A DNA stretch of 64,000 nucleotides from Koleobacter methoxysyntrophicus (GCF_017301615.1 NZ_CP059066.1:2029001-2093000), one strand, 5' to 3'. Positions 24,102 to 33,571 are shown, numbered from the stretch's first letter. A program made the numbers and translations. Notes: a model not told the origin generated them from the sequence alone.

Positions 24102-25058
24102 ATGATTTCCAGAGACAAGATGTTATGGATGCTGCGGAAGATGTTAGAAATAAGGAGATTTGAGGAAAAGGTAGATGAGTTATTTAAGGCCAATTTAATG
24201 TGGGGAACATGCCATCTGTATATCGGCGAAGAAGCTACTGCTGTTGGCGCATGTGCTGCTATTGAAGAAAAAGACTATATAACAAGCACCCATCGCGGAC
24301 ACGGCCATTGTATTGCAAAAGGCGGGGATTTAAATAAAATGATGGCTGAGCTCCTCGGAAAGGAAACGGGTTACTGCCGGGGAAGGGGTGGTTCTATGCA
24401 TATTGCAGATGTGGAATCGGGTAATCTAGGGGCCAACGGTGTAGTGGGGGGAGGTATTCCGATAGCCACCGGTGCTGCATTAAGTTCCAAGATGAAAAAA
24501 GACGGAAGGGTAACCCTCTGCTTTTTCGGCGATGGTGCTTCAAACCAGGGGGTTTTTCACGAGTCACTAAATCTAGCTTCAATATGGAAACTCCCGGTAG
24601 TATATATATGTGAGAACAACCAGTACGGGATGTCGGTACCTGTTCAGAAGGCCAGTGCTGTAGTTGATATTGCCGAAAAGAGCAGGGCTTATAATATACC
24701 GGGAGAAATCGTCGATGGTAATGATGTGCTTTCCGTGTATGCCGTTGTTAAAAAGGCAGTGGAACGGGCGAGAAAAGGTGAAGGGCCTTCATTAATAGAG
24801 TGTAAAACATATCGCTGGATGGGCCATTCAAAAAGTGATGCAAATGTATACAGGAGCAAAGAAGAGATAAAATCGTGGAAAGAAAAATGCCCGATCAGGA
24901 GATTTGAAGAATATCTTATAAATAACAGAGTCGCATCAGAACAGGAAATAGAAAAGATAAAGAGAGAAGTAGAGGAATATATCCAAAAGGCCGAAGAGTT
25001 CGCCTTGAAAAGCCCTGAGCCATCTATAGACGGGATTTCTGATGGGGTATATGCATAA
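24102..25058 (+). CDS. acoA: Thiamine-diphosphate dehydrogenase E1 alpha subunit, acetoin dehydrogenase type
   Basis: A 318-residue E1 alpha. The thiamine diphosphate motif begins GDGASNQG (about residue 145) and ends ENNQYGM. THRGHGH and GRGGSMHIAD are conserved substrate/cofactor loops. With E1 beta it cleaves acetoin (or a 2-oxoacid) and transfers the two-carbon unit to the E2 lipoyl group. Acetoin is preferred over pyruvate because of the sigma-54 promoter, the short alpha subunit and the gene order alpha, beta, E2, E3, lipoyl synthase; this is inference. The start is ATG 24102 with GGGAGGAA upstream. Confidence 0.85.
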   Translation: MISRDKMLWMLRKMLEIRRFEEKVDELFKANLMWGTCHLYIGEEATAVGACAAIEEKDYITSTHRGHGHCIAKGGDLNKMMAELLGKETGYCRGRGGSMHIADVESGNLGANGVVGGGIPIATGAALSSKMKKDGRVTLCFFGDGASNQGVFHESLNLASIWKLPVVYICENNQYGMSVPVQKASAVVDIAEKSRAYNIPGEIVDGNDVLSVYAVVKKAVERARKGEGPSLIECKTYRWMGHSKSDANVYRSKEEIKSWKEKCPIRRFEEYLINNRVASEQEIEKIKREVEEYIQKAEEFALKSPEPSIDGISDGVYA

Positions 25059-25082
25059 TCTAGAAATAGGGGAGTGAACAAT

Positions 25083-26060
25083 ATGGCACAAATTACTTAT
25101 ATTCAGGCATTAAGGGATGGAATACGGGAAGAAATGCAGAGAGACGAAAACGTATTTATAATGGGTGAAGATGTCGGCCTATATGGCGGTGCCTTTAAGG
25201 TTACCCAGGGGCTCCTCGATGAATTCGGTGAAGAACGGGTAAGGGATACACCGATTTCAGAAGCAGCCATTGCCGGTCTGGCTGTTGGAGCAGCTTTAAC
25301 GGGTATGCGGCCCATTGCTGAAATAATGTTCTTTGACTTTACTACCCTTACTATGGACCAGATTATCAATCAGGCTGCTAAAATAAGATACATGTTTGGA
25401 GGAAAGGCAAAGGTACCTATGGTTTTAAGGGCTCCTATGGGGTGCGGGACCGGGGCAGCTGCTCAGCATTCTCAGAGCCTGGTGGCTCTTTTTGCCCATA
25501 TCCCCGGCCTTAAAGTTGTAATGCCTTCAACCCCTTATGATGTAAAAGGGTTGATAAAATCGGCAATAAGGGATGATAATCCGGTTATTTTTGCGGAACA
25601 CAAGCTGCTGTACTGGACCAAAGGCGAAGTCCCTGAAGGGGATTATATCGTTCCCTTAGGGGAAGCTGACATAAAGAGAAAGGGTAAGGATGTTACTGTA
25701 ATTGCAGGGTCTATTATGGTTCCGAGGGCATTGGAAGCTGCGGGTATACTTGAAAAAGAAGGAATAGATGTTGAAGTTGTTGACCCTAGAACCCTTGTGC
25801 CGTTAGATGAAGATACTATAATGGAATCGGTTATAAAAACAGGGAGGGTTCTAATCGTAGAAGACGACTGCAGAAATAATGGCTGGGGTGCAGAAGTTGC
25901 TGCAAGGATAGCAGGAGGAGAAGCCTTCGATTATCTTGATGCTCCGATTATGAGGCTGGCGGGTTTGGATATCCCTATACCCTATAATCCCAAATTAGAG
26001 AAAAAGGCCGTTCCGCAGGTTGAGGATATCGTAGATGGAATAAAACAGGTCCTTTTATAG
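25083..26060 (+). CDS. acoB: Dehydrogenase E1 beta subunit, acetoin dehydrogenase type
   Basis: A 325-residue E1 beta. It begins [15 protein letters not shown] and has [25 protein letters not shown], the MRAP-like [18 protein letters not shown] loop and the C-terminal transketolase fold ([24 protein letters not shown]). It completes the E1 heterotetramer with the preceding gene, 24 bases upstream. A GGGGAGTGA ribosome binding site supports ATG 25083. Confidence 0.88.
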   Translation: MAQITYIQALRDGIREEMQRDENVFIMGEDVGLYGGAFKVTQGLLDEFGEERVRDTPISEAAIAGLAVGAALTGMRPIAEIMFFDFTTLTMDQIINQAAKIRYMFGGKAKVPMVLRAPMGCGTGAAAQHSQSLVALFAHIPGLKVVMPSTPYDVKGLIKSAIRDDNPVIFAEHKLLYWTKGEVPEGDYIVPLGEADIKRKGKDVTVIAGSIMVPRALEAAGILEKEGIDVEVVDPRTLVPLDEDTIMESVIKTGRVLIVEDDCRNNGWGAEVAARIAGGEAFDYLDAPIMRLAGLDIPIPYNPKLEKKAVPQVEDIVDGIKQVLL

Positions 26061-26081
26061 GAGACAAAGGAGGGTGCTTAA

Positions 26082-27380
26082 ATGGCAACACTGGTTAAAA
26101 TGCCCAAATTGGGTCTAACAATGACAGAGGGGACTATAGTAAAGTGGTTAAAAAAGGAGGGCGAAACCGTAGAAAAAGGAGAACCCCTCTTAGAAATTCT
26201 TACAGATAAGGCAACACTGGAGGAGGAATCTCCGGCTTCAGGAATTTTAAAGAAGGTGTTGTACCAGGAGGGAGCGGTTGTAGGAATAGGCAAAACTATT
26301 GCGGTGATAGCAAAGGAAGATGAGGATATAGCCGGATTGGATCTGGAAGGGGAATATGATACACCCCCTTCGGAAAAGGGAAAAAATGCAGCGGGAATCC
26401 AGAACAAAGGGGAAAAGAAACCCGTTACGGCATCGGACAGGGTCAAGGCATCACCGGCCGCCAAAAGAAGGGCCAGGGAAGAAGGTATTGACATAGGACA
26501 GGTTCAAGGAACAGGACCCGGCGGTCGGATTATTGAACAGGATATTATCGATTTTGTAAAATCCGCTAAAACGAAGGTATCACCTACCGCAGAAAAGATT
26601 GCGGTGTCTAAAGGCATTGACGTAAAAGAAATCGTTCCTGAAAAAGGTATAAGGGTTATGAAAGAGGATGTATTGAAGGCTGTAGGCCGCGGGAAGAAAA
26701 CACCGCTGTCGGGGATGAGAAAGATAATTGCCGACAAGATGGTATTGAGTAAAAATACCATTCCCCATTATTATGTCAGTATGGATGTGGATATGACGGA
26801 GGCCGTCCGGTTAAGGGAAAATATAAATGGCTTTTTAAAGGATTCGGACATAAAACTTTCATATAATGATATTTTAATCAAGGCATCTTCCCTTGCCATA
26901 AGGGAATTCCCTGTAGTCAACAGCTATGTGGATGGGGAGGCAGTTGTATTCAAAGAAGAAATAAATATAGGTATTGCCGTTGCCCTTGAAGACGGCTTGA
27001 TCGTGCCTGTGATTAAAAACGCCGATAAAAAGGGCCTAAAACAGATCGCATTTGAAAGGGAACAGCTGATCGAAAAGGCCAGGACGAATAAGCTGCTGCC
27101 CGATGAATTTTCAGGGGGTTCCTTTACTATTTCCAGCTTAGGGATGTTCGGGGTGGATAGATTTACTGCAATAATAAACCATCCCGAAACGGCTATTCTC
27201 GCTGTTGGAAGGATAAAAAAACAGCCGGTTGTTGAAGAAGATAATATTGTAATAAGGCCTATAATGAATTTAACCCTTTCTGCCGACCACCGGGTTATCG
27301 ATGGGGCTTTAGCTGCAGCTTTCCTTAATAAGATAAAAGAGTATCTCGAAAACCCGTTTTTACAGCTTATGGAGGGTTAA
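26082..27380 (+). CDS. acoC: Dihydrolipoamide acyltransferase (E2) of the acetoin-dehydrogenase-type complex
   Basis: A 432-residue E2. The N-terminal lipoyl domain carries the lipoylated Lys43 in LTDKATLE. Two peripheral-subunit-binding-like segments follow, one at about 126-160 (ASPAAKRRAREEG with GTGPGGRI) and a second at about 167-203 (VSPTAEKIAVSKG with IRVMKEDVL). The catalytic domain from about 210 has the active-site DHRVIDG with His403. It transfers the acetyl group to CoA and forms the complex core. A second binding domain is unusual. An AAAGGAGGG ribosome binding site precedes the ATG. Confidence 0.88.
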   Translation: MATLVKMPKLGLTMTEGTIVKWLKKEGETVEKGEPLLEILTDKATLEEESPASGILKKVLYQEGAVVGIGKTIAVIAKEDEDIAGLDLEGEYDTPPSEKGKNAAGIQNKGEKKPVTASDRVKASPAAKRRAREEGIDIGQVQGTGPGGRIIEQDIIDFVKSAKTKVSPTAEKIAVSKGIDVKEIVPEKGIRVMKEDVLKAVGRGKKTPLSGMRKIIADKMVLSKNTIPHYYVSMDVDMTEAVRLRENINGFLKDSDIKLSYNDILIKASSLAIREFPVVNSYVDGEAVVFKEEINIGIAVALEDGLIVPVIKNADKKGLKQIAFEREQLIEKARTNKLLPDEFSGGSFTISSLGMFGVDRFTAIINHPETAILAVGRIKKQPVVEEDNIVIRPIMNLTLSADHRVIDGALAAAFLNKIKEYLENPFLQLMEG

Positions 27381-27422
27381 TGTGCACATCTGACATTTTT
27401 TAATTCTGAGGCAAAAAACTCC

Positions 27423-27452
27423 TTGATAATACCGGCCGACAATTAATATAAT
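27423..27452 (+). promoter_or_regulatory. Possible vegetative promoter before the E3 gene
   Basis: TTGATA (27423-27428) and TATAAT (27447-27452) are separated by 18 bases, in the 119-base gap before the E3 gene. It would let E3 and lipA be made without the sigma-54 promoter. Confidence 0.6.
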
Positions 27453-27499
27453 AAAGTGGAGTATAGATTAGTTTCCACAAAGAAGGAGGCCCTAGCATA

Positions 27500-28888
27500 A
27501 TGGAAAACCAGTACGACATTACCGTTATAGGAGGAGGCCCCGGCGGTTATGTAGCGGCAATAAAAGGGGCCAAAATGGGAGGAAAGGTAGCTATAATAGA
27601 GAAGGACAAATTAGGTGGAACCTGCCTAAACAGGGGATGTATACCTACAAAGGTTCTGGTAAACAGTGCTCATGTTTTCAATACCATAAAAAGGGCAGGG
27701 GAATTCGGGATAGAAGTTAAAGATCCGGCTGTTAATGTTCCGGCTTTATATAACAGAAAAGATGCCGTTGTCAGTAGACTCAGACAGGGAGTGGAGTATT
27801 TAATAAAAGCAAATAAAATCCGGCTTTTCCGCGGGGAGGGGAAAATAACGGGGGAAAATTCCGTAGAAATCCTTACGGATTCAGGAGAGCAGACTGAAGT
27901 CCGCACCCGAAATATAATAATAGCAACGGGTTCTGAGCCGGCCAAGATACCTGTTCCCGGGATAGAGCTCGAAGGGGTTATAACCAGTGATGAAGCCCTT
28001 AACTTAAAATCCTTACCTGACAGCGTAGTTATCATAGGGGGAGGGGTTATAGGTCTTGAATTTGCAAGTATTTTCAACAGCTTTGGAGTAAAAACAGCAG
28101 TTGTAGAGATGCTGCCCCGAATTCTTCCCCAGGAAGATGAAGAGATTTCCCGGGAATTATATGGTATAATAAAAAGGGATAGGGTAGATATATATGTAAA
28201 TTCCAGGGTGGAAAAGATAGAAAAGGGTGAAAAGGGCCTTGGAGTAGTCTTTGAAGAAAAAGGCAGTGTGCGGAGGATAGAAGGGGAAAGGGTTTTAATA
28301 GCAGTTGGAAGGAAGCCTGTTGTCTGTGAAATGAATGGAATCGACATTACATTAAAGGGTAAATTCATCGATGTGGATGACAGAATGAGGACAAATTATA
28401 AAAACATCTATGCTGTAGGGGATGCAGCCGGAGGCCCCCTTTTAGCCCATGTTGCCTTTGCAGAGGGTATAGTGGCAGCCGAGAACTGCATGGGCAGAGA
28501 TTCAAAAATTGATTATAAAGTTGTGCCGAGGTGCATATTTACTCATCCGGAGGTTGGGGCTGTCGGACTGACGGAGGAAGAAGCCAGAAGGAGATTTAGG
28601 GATATAAAAATAGGGAAATTCCCCTTTAGTGCCAACGGCAAGGCCCTGGCCATGGGTGAAAATGAGGGATTTGTGAAAATCATTGCGGATTCAGAATGGA
28701 ATGAGGTTTTAGGGGTGCATATATTGGGTCCAAATGCTACGGAATTGGTTGCCGAAGGTGCCCTTGCTATTAAACTGGAATCAACGGCCGAAGAAATCGC
28801 TGAAACTATACATGCCCATCCGACCCTGGCGGAAGGGATTATGGAGTGTGCCCATGATATACTGGGAGCCCCCCTGCATAAAATCTAG
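27500..28888 (+). CDS. acoL: Dihydrolipoyl dehydrogenase (E3)
   Basis: A 462-residue flavoprotein. The FAD dinucleotide motif GGGPGG (11-16), the redox-active disulfide in GGTCLNRGC (Cys42, Cys47), the NAD motif GGGVIGLEFAS, the second FAD motif IYAVGDAAGG and the C-terminal His-Glu pair in HAHPTLAE are all present. It reoxidises the E2 lipoyl group with NAD+. It has its own promoter-like sequence and an AAGGAGG ribosome binding site, so it may also serve other lipoyl systems. Confidence 0.92.
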   Translation: MENQYDITVIGGGPGGYVAAIKGAKMGGKVAIIEKDKLGGTCLNRGCIPTKVLVNSAHVFNTIKRAGEFGIEVKDPAVNVPALYNRKDAVVSRLRQGVEYLIKANKIRLFRGEGKITGENSVEILTDSGEQTEVRTRNIIIATGSEPAKIPVPGIELEGVITSDEALNLKSLPDSVVIIGGGVIGLEFASIFNSFGVKTAVVEMLPRILPQEDEEISRELYGIIKRDRVDIYVNSRVEKIEKGEKGLGVVFEEKGSVRRIEGERVLIAVGRKPVVCEMNGIDITLKGKFIDVDDRMRTNYKNIYAVGDAAGGPLLAHVAFAEGIVAAENCMGRDSKIDYKVVPRCIFTHPEVGAVGLTEEEARRRFRDIKIGKFPFSANGKALAMGENEGFVKIIADSEWNEVLGVHILGPNATELVAEGALAIKLESTAEEIAETIHAHPTLAEGIMECAHDILGAPLHKI

Positions 28889-28912
28889 ATTAGTTTCTGG
28901 AGGAGAATATAT

Positions 28913-29779
28913 ATGACAGAAAGACTGCCCCCATGGTTAACCCGGCGGGTTCCAAAGGCTGAAGTTCTTGAAGAAATGAAAGATATGCTTGAAGGTCTGG
29001 GTCTTCATACCGTTTGCGAGAGCGCTCACTGCCCCAATATAGGGGAGTGTTTTGCTAAAAAGACGGCCACATTTATGATACTAGGGGACCGGTGTACCAG
29101 GAATTGCCGTTTCTGTGCAGTTACCTCAGAAAAGCCGTTACCGGTTGATAAAGATGAACCTATAAGGGTTGCCAGGGCAGTTGAAAACCTTCGGCTAAAG
29201 CATGTAGTTATTACCTCGGTTACAAGGGACGATTTAGAGGATGGAGGGGCTTTTATCTTTGCCAGCACAATATCGGAGATAAAGAAAATAAATCCCCCTC
29301 CTACTATTGAGGTCCTCATTCCAGATTTTCAGGGCTCAATTCAGGCCCTTGGAAAGGTTATCGATGCCCATCCGGAAATAATTGCCCACAATGTAGAAAC
29401 CGTTCCAAGGCTCTATCCACAGGTAAGGCCTCAGGCAGATTATAGGCGTTCCCTTAACATAATAAAGATGGTCAAAGATAAACAACCTGATATATATACA
29501 AAATCTGGGTTGATGGTGGGGCTGGGTGAGACAAAAGAGGAGGTCCTTGGATTAATGGATGACCTTAGGGGTTCAGGATGTGATATAATTACAATAGGTC
29601 AGTACCTGAGACCGTCCTCTAAACATCTGGAGGTTAAAGAATTCATAAAACCGGAAGTTTTTGAATATTATAAAAATGAAGCGCTGAAAAAAGGTTTTAA
29701 GCACGCGGCTTCTTCACCTTTTGTAAGGAGTTCATACAATTCCGAGGAGTTTTTCTTAACACTTACAAAAAGGCAATAA
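28913..29779 (+). CDS. lipA: Lipoyl synthase
   Basis: A 288-residue radical SAM enzyme that inserts two sulfurs into octanoyl groups on E2 or H-protein. The auxiliary cluster motif is C35-x4-C40-x5-C46 (CESAHCPNIGEC) and the radical SAM motif is C61-x3-C65-x2-C68 (CTRNCRFC). The RSSYNSEEF segment near the C-terminus provides the conserved Ser ligand. Its place right after the E3 gene fits a role in lipoylating the E2 encoded upstream. A GGAGGAG ribosome binding site precedes the ATG. Confidence 0.95.
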   Translation: MTERLPPWLTRRVPKAEVLEEMKDMLEGLGLHTVCESAHCPNIGECFAKKTATFMILGDRCTRNCRFCAVTSEKPLPVDKDEPIRVARAVENLRLKHVVITSVTRDDLEDGGAFIFASTISEIKKINPPPTIEVLIPDFQGSIQALGKVIDAHPEIIAHNVETVPRLYPQVRPQADYRRSLNIIKMVKDKQPDIYTKSGLMVGLGETKEEVLGLMDDLRGSGCDIITIGQYLRPSSKHLEVKEFIKPEVFEYYKNEALKKGFKHAASSPFVRSSYNSEEFFLTLTKRQ

Positions 29780-29789
29780 GGGGGACAGA

Positions 29790-30116
29790 ATGATGACAAC
29801 TAAAATGGAAGCTGAGCTGTTTTGCCTGCACTGTAAAGAAGATACCCCCCATACCGTTGTTTATGTGGGTCAGAGCTTGAAAAGGATTAAATGCAATAAA
29901 TGCGGAAGCGCATTGGAAATAAAAAAGGATAAGCTCATTGAACACTATGCTGTTGACTTTATTGAGAGGGTCTTTACAAAACCCTACAGGATGACCAAAG
30001 AACTGGAAGGTGATCTGAAAAAATTTATAATTTCTTTACCTATCAGGATTATCACGAAACCTTATCGCATTGCCAAAGAGGTGGAAGACCTTATCAGCGG
30101 CAGAAAAGATGAATGA
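29790..30116 (+). CDS. Small zinc-ribbon protein of unknown function
   Basis: A 108-residue protein. Four Cys in two CxxC pairs (CLHC near residue 12 and CNKC near 35) form a probable zinc ribbon. The C-terminal half has two similar TKPYR-containing segments, ERVFTKPYRMTKELE and RIITKPYRIAKEVE, an internal repeat. I recall similar proteins in thermophilic Clostridia but know no function. A GGGGGA ribosome binding site precedes the first ATG of a pair. It lies between lipA and the enzyme I gene on the same strand. Confidence 0.7.
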   Translation: MMTTKMEAELFCLHCKEDTPHTVVYVGQSLKRIKCNKCGSALEIKKDKLIEHYAVDFIERVFTKPYRMTKELEGDLKKFIISLPIRIITKPYRIAKEVEDLISGRKDE

Positions 30117-30123
30117 AAATACT

Positions 30124-30146
30124 AAAGGGTGACAGCTTCACCCTTT
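30124..30146 (+). terminator. Terminator-like hairpin before the enzyme I gene
   Basis: AAAGGGTGA (30124-30132) pairs perfectly with TCACCCTTT (30138-30146). The T-run is short (TTTT-GATATATT), so termination may be partial. Confidence 0.45.
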
Positions 30147-30199
30147 TGATATATTATATATTTATTTATAAAATAAAAGAAGTAAGGGGGAATAAGAGT

Positions 30200-31927
30200 T
30201 TGAAAGGGATCGCTGCATCTCCGGGTATAGCTATTGGACATGCCTATGTTTTAAAAGAAGAGGAAATACTCATCAATACTCAAAACATTTCAGAAAGTGA
30301 AGTCGATAAAGAAATAAAAACCTTTGAAGAGGCAGTTTTAAAGTCAAAACAGCAGTTAGAAAGAATTAAAACCAGAACGGAACTTGAAATGGGTAAAGAC
30401 AAAGCGGAAATATTTAAAGCCCATATAATGGTGTTGGAAGACCCGGCCCTTATAGAGGAAGTGAAGCAGAAGATTAGAAACGAAAGGATTAAAGCCGATA
30501 ATGCCGTTGATCAGGTTATAAAGGAATTTGTTGCAGTGTTTGAAGCAATGGAAGACGAATACATGAAAGAGAGGGCTGCCGATGTTAAGGATGTGGGCAC
30601 AAGGCTGTTAAAAAACATATTAAATATTCCCTTTCAGAGCCTTGCCGACATCCAGGACGAAGTTATAGTTGTCGCCAGGGATTTAACACCTTCAGATACC
30701 GCTCAGATGAATAAAAGTAAGGTAATGGGTTTTGCCACAGATATCGGAGGGCGTACTTCCCATTCCGCTATTATGGCCAGGTCCCTGGAGATTCCGGCCG
30801 TTGTCGGGTTAGGCAATATTTCATCCAGCACGAAAAATGGAGATACGGTTATACTGGACGGCAATGATGGGATAGTTATCATAAATCCCGATGAAACTAC
30901 CCTTGAAAGGTATTTGGAATTAAAAGAGCAACACAAAAAATTGCAGGAGGAACTGGCTAAATTAAGGGAACTTCCTGCTGAAACATTGGATAAACACAGG
31001 GTAGAACTGGCGGCAAACATAGGGACACCAAAAGATGTAAAAGGTGCCCTCGATAATGGTGCTGAAGGTATCGGCCTTTACAGGACGGAGTTTTTATATA
31101 TGGATAGGGATAACCTTCCGACAGAAGATGAGCAGTTTGAGGCTTACAAAGCCGTTGCCGAAGCCATGGAGGAAAAACCGGTAATAATCAGGACCCTTGA
31201 TATCGGTGGAGATAAGAGGCTTCCGTATATTGATTTCCCGGAGGAATTAAACCCGTTCCTGGGTTGGAGGGCAATAAGGATGTGTCTTGACAGGCCGGAA
31301 ATAATAAAAACCCAGTTAAGGGCAATTCTTAGGGCCAGTTCCTACGGGAAACTGCGAATTATGTATCCCATGGTTTCGAATATTTCCGAGGTTAGAAGGG
31401 CGAATGCCATCTTAGAAGAAGCCAAAAAGGAGCTCGAAAGAGAGGGGATATCCTTTGACAGAGAGATAGAAGTGGGGATAATGGTAGAAATCCCAGCAGC
31501 AGCTGTTGCAGCTGATATACTGGCAAAAGAAGTGGATTTCTTCAGTATAGGTACAAATGACCTGATTCAGTATACCCTGGCGGTTGACCGGATGAACGAA
31601 AATATTGCCCATCTGTATCAGCCCCTTCACCCGGCTATTTTACGCCTGATTAAAAATGTGATCGAGGCATCTCATACCAATGGAATATGGACGGGTATGT
31701 GCGGCGAAATGGCCGGTGATGTTAATGCAGCTCCTATACTTCTGGGTCTCGGCCTTGATGAGTTTTCAATGAGCGCCGTTTCCATACCGCGGGTTAAGAA
31801 GATAATAAGGTCGCTGACCTTAAAGCAGGCAAAAAAAATAGCCGATAAAGCCTTAAACATGGAATCCCCTGAAGATATAGAAGAATATATGAAGGATATT
31901 GTTAATCAAATTTTAAAAACTGAATAA
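30200..31927 (+). CDS. ptsI: Phosphoenolpyruvate-protein phosphotransferase (PTS enzyme I)
   Basis: A 575-residue enzyme I, the usual length when started at TTG 30200, which has AAGGGGG 8 bases upstream; the frame is open further upstream but those residues are not part of the family. The phosphorylated His188 is in GGRTSHSAIMA. The PEP-binding barrel has GLYRTEFLY, MVEIPAAA, FSIGTNDLIQY and the GMCGEMAGD motif with the catalytic Cys. It takes phosphate from PEP to HPr and so powers the two PTS loci in the window. ptsH is not adjacent. Confidence 0.95.
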   Translation: MKGIAASPGIAIGHAYVLKEEEILINTQNISESEVDKEIKTFEEAVLKSKQQLERIKTRTELEMGKDKAEIFKAHIMVLEDPALIEEVKQKIRNERIKADNAVDQVIKEFVAVFEAMEDEYMKERAADVKDVGTRLLKNILNIPFQSLADIQDEVIVVARDLTPSDTAQMNKSKVMGFATDIGGRTSHSAIMARSLEIPAVVGLGNISSSTKNGDTVILDGNDGIVIINPDETTLERYLELKEQHKKLQEELAKLRELPAETLDKHRVELAANIGTPKDVKGALDNGAEGIGLYRTEFLYMDRDNLPTEDEQFEAYKAVAEAMEEKPVIIRTLDIGGDKRLPYIDFPEELNPFLGWRAIRMCLDRPEIIKTQLRAILRASSYGKLRIMYPMVSNISEVRRANAILEEAKKELEREGISFDREIEVGIMVEIPAAAVAADILAKEVDFFSIGTNDLIQYTLAVDRMNENIAHLYQPLHPAILRLIKNVIEASHTNGIWTGMCGEMAGDVNAAPILLGLGLDEFSMSAVSIPRVKKIIRSLTLKQAKKIADKALNMESPEDIEEYMKDIVNQILKTE

Positions 31928-31938
31928 ATTTATAGGGG

Positions 31939-31965
31939 CACCGGGGAAAACCGGTGTCTTTTTAT
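31939..31965 (+). terminator. Rho-independent terminator after ptsI
   Basis: CACCGG (31939-31944) pairs with CCGGTG (31951-31956) around GGAAAA, followed by TCTTTTTATG. Confidence 0.8.
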
Positions 31966-32014
31966 GTATAGCGCGATTTTAAGGAGGAATAATACACTTT
32001 AAGGTGAAGGACGA

Positions 32015-32233
32015 ATGACAAAAATAAGGAAGTCCCAAAAAAATAAACAGAATAAATTAAGAGATGAAATCGAAAAATCTAAGGGAACTCTGAAATACGA
32101 GATAGCTGAAGAATTAGGACTTCTTGAAAAAGTAAGAAAACTCGGATGGGGAGGCCTTTCGGCAGAAGAAACCGGAAGAATAGGCGGCCTTGTTGCCAAA
32201 AGAAAAAGGGAAATGAGAATGAGAGGGAAATAG
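32015..32233 (+). CDS. Alpha/beta-type small acid-soluble spore protein
   Basis: A 72-residue basic protein. The central LKYEIAEELGLLEKV segment and the SAEETGRIGGLVAKRKREM segment match the two conserved blocks of alpha/beta SASPs, which bind and protect DNA in the dormant spore. The GRIGG form of the second block is the SspF/minor-SASP variant. Expression is expected in the forespore under sigma-G; no promoter is certain. An AAGGTGAAGG stretch precedes the ATG. Confidence 0.88.
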   Translation: MTKIRKSQKNKQNKLRDEIEKSKGTLKYEIAEELGLLEKVRKLGWGGLSAEETGRIGGLVAKRKREMRMRGK

Positions 32234-32314
32234 GCTTGTTTATAGAGAATAAATATTATATAATGGTAAAGGAATAATTCTTTAAAAAGCAATACTTGCT
32301 CTAAAAAATCGTTG

Positions 32315-32480
32315 GTTTAAACAGGTGCCCGTTAACCGGGTTAAAAGGGAATCAGGTGAAAATCCTGAGCGGTCCCGCCACTGTAAACCGGGGAGTGAAC
32401 CCGCATATATGCCACTCAATTTTTTGGGGAAGGCGCGGGGGAACGGTGAACCGTAAGCCAGGAAACCTGCCTGTTTAGAT
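32315..32480 (+). ncRNA. Cobalamin (B12) riboswitch
   Basis: The region has the B12 aptamer landmarks in order: AACAGGTGCC at the 5' side of P1, GGGAATCAGGTGAAAATCCTG, GCGGTCCCGCCACTGTAA, the GGGGAGTGAACCC arm, and the B12-box-like GTAAGCCAGGAAACCTGCC at the 3' side. P1 forms from TAAACAGG (about 32317) and CCTGTTTA (about 32470). It precedes a corrinoid uptake and salvage operon, which it should shut off when B12 is plentiful. Confidence 0.96.
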
Positions 32481-32532
32481 GTACCGTAAACCTTCGTAGG
32501 AAAGGGGGGGTACCCGTGATAGCCAAAATATC

Positions 32533-32565
32533 CTCAGCCTTTCAAACAGGAGGCTGAGTTTTTTT
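32533..32565 (+). terminator. Terminator of the cobalamin riboswitch expression platform
   Basis: CTCAGCCT (32533-32540) pairs with AGGCTGAG (32551-32558), followed by seven T. Its loop contains CAAACAGG, which copies the 5' strand of P1 and could pair with the P1 3' strand as an antiterminator when B12 is absent. Confidence 0.9.
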
Positions 32566-32623
32566 ATAATAGCTGAATAAACTTAGAGCCAAATTCTATT
32601 CAGAATGTCGGGAGGTAATGATA

Positions 32624-33571
32624 TTGAAAAAGATGGTATTGAAAAGAAGGGGAATAACATTAACCGTAATTTTCCTTTTGCTGATATTTTTACTTTTAAC
32701 CGGCTGTTCGAAAAAAACCGGAGATATTGTAAAGGATTCAGAAGGATTTCCCGTTCATATAGTCGATGATATGGGGAGAAACGTTGTTATAGACCGGGAA
32801 CCTCAAAGGATAATTTCCCTTGCGCCGAGCAATACGGAAATCCTCTTTGCACTGAACCTGGGAGAAAGAATTGTCGGGGTTACGGAATATTGTGATTATC
32901 CTCAGGAAGCAAATAATAAGGAAAAGATAGGAGGATTTTCAACACCGAATATTGAAAAGGTCATATCCCTTAATCCCGATCTGGTAATAGCAACCAGTAT
33001 GCATCAAAAAGCGGTAGAAGAGCTTGAAAGGCTGGGAGTCCCTGTTATAGTCCTGTTCCCCAAAAAGGTATCGGACGTGCTGAAAAATATAACCCTTATT
33101 GGCAGGGCTACAGGTCAGGAGGATGTGGCAGAAGGTCTTGTTAAAGACCTTAAAGCACGAATGGATGCGGTGACTGATAAGACGGGGAAGATTCCCGAGG
33201 GAAAACGGCCCAGGGTCTATTATGAGGTGTGGCATGACCCTTTAATAACCGCAGGGCCCGATACCTTTGTTGATGACCTTATTACTCTAGCAGGGGGTAT
33301 TAACATTGCAGGAGATTCAAAATCCAGTTATCCTGAAATCAGCCTGGAAGTTGTAATACAAAAGGACCCCCAGATATTCATTTATTCGCATCATGGAGAC
33401 AGTCGGCAGGACATAGGACAGATATACAGCAGGCAGAACTGGCAGGATATTTCGGCCATTAAAGATAGAAAGATTTATACTATCGACCAGAACCTGGTTC
33501 AAAGGGGTACACCGAGGCTTGTGGATGGGTTAGAAGAACTGGCAAAAATGCTACATCCCGACCTATTTTGA
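32624..33571 (+). CDS. btuF: Corrinoid ABC transporter substrate-binding lipoprotein
   Basis: A 315-residue lipoprotein with a hydrophobic leader and lipobox LLTGC (Cys near 27). The PF01497-type fold is shown by RIISLAPSNTEILFAL, GVTEYCDYP, LNPDLVIA and the long backbone helix region. It should bind cobalamin or cobinamide outside the cell. TTG 32624 lies 7 bases after GGGAGGT; the ATG at 32618 is too close and the ATG at 32633 is an alternative. It is the first gene under the B12 riboswitch. Confidence 0.9.
   Translation: MKKMVLKRRGITLTVIFLLLIFLLLTGCSKKTGDIVKDSEGFPVHIVDDMGRNVVIDREPQRIISLAPSNTEILFALNLGERIVGVTEYCDYPQEANNKEKIGGFSTPNIEKVISLNPDLVIATSMHQKAVEELERLGVPVIVLFPKKVSDVLKNITLIGRATGQEDVAEGLVKDLKARMDAVTDKTGKIPEGKRPRVYYEVWHDPLITAGPDTFVDDLITLAGGINIAGDSKSSYPEISLEVVIQKDPQIFIYSHHGDSRQDIGQIYSRQNWQDISAIKDRKIYTIDQNLVQRGTPRLVDGLEELAKMLHPDLF

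Noticed and set aside
27670-28368. Minus-strand open frame opposite the E3 gene
   Set aside because: Composition is that of antisense codons of a conserved gene; no ribosome binding site.
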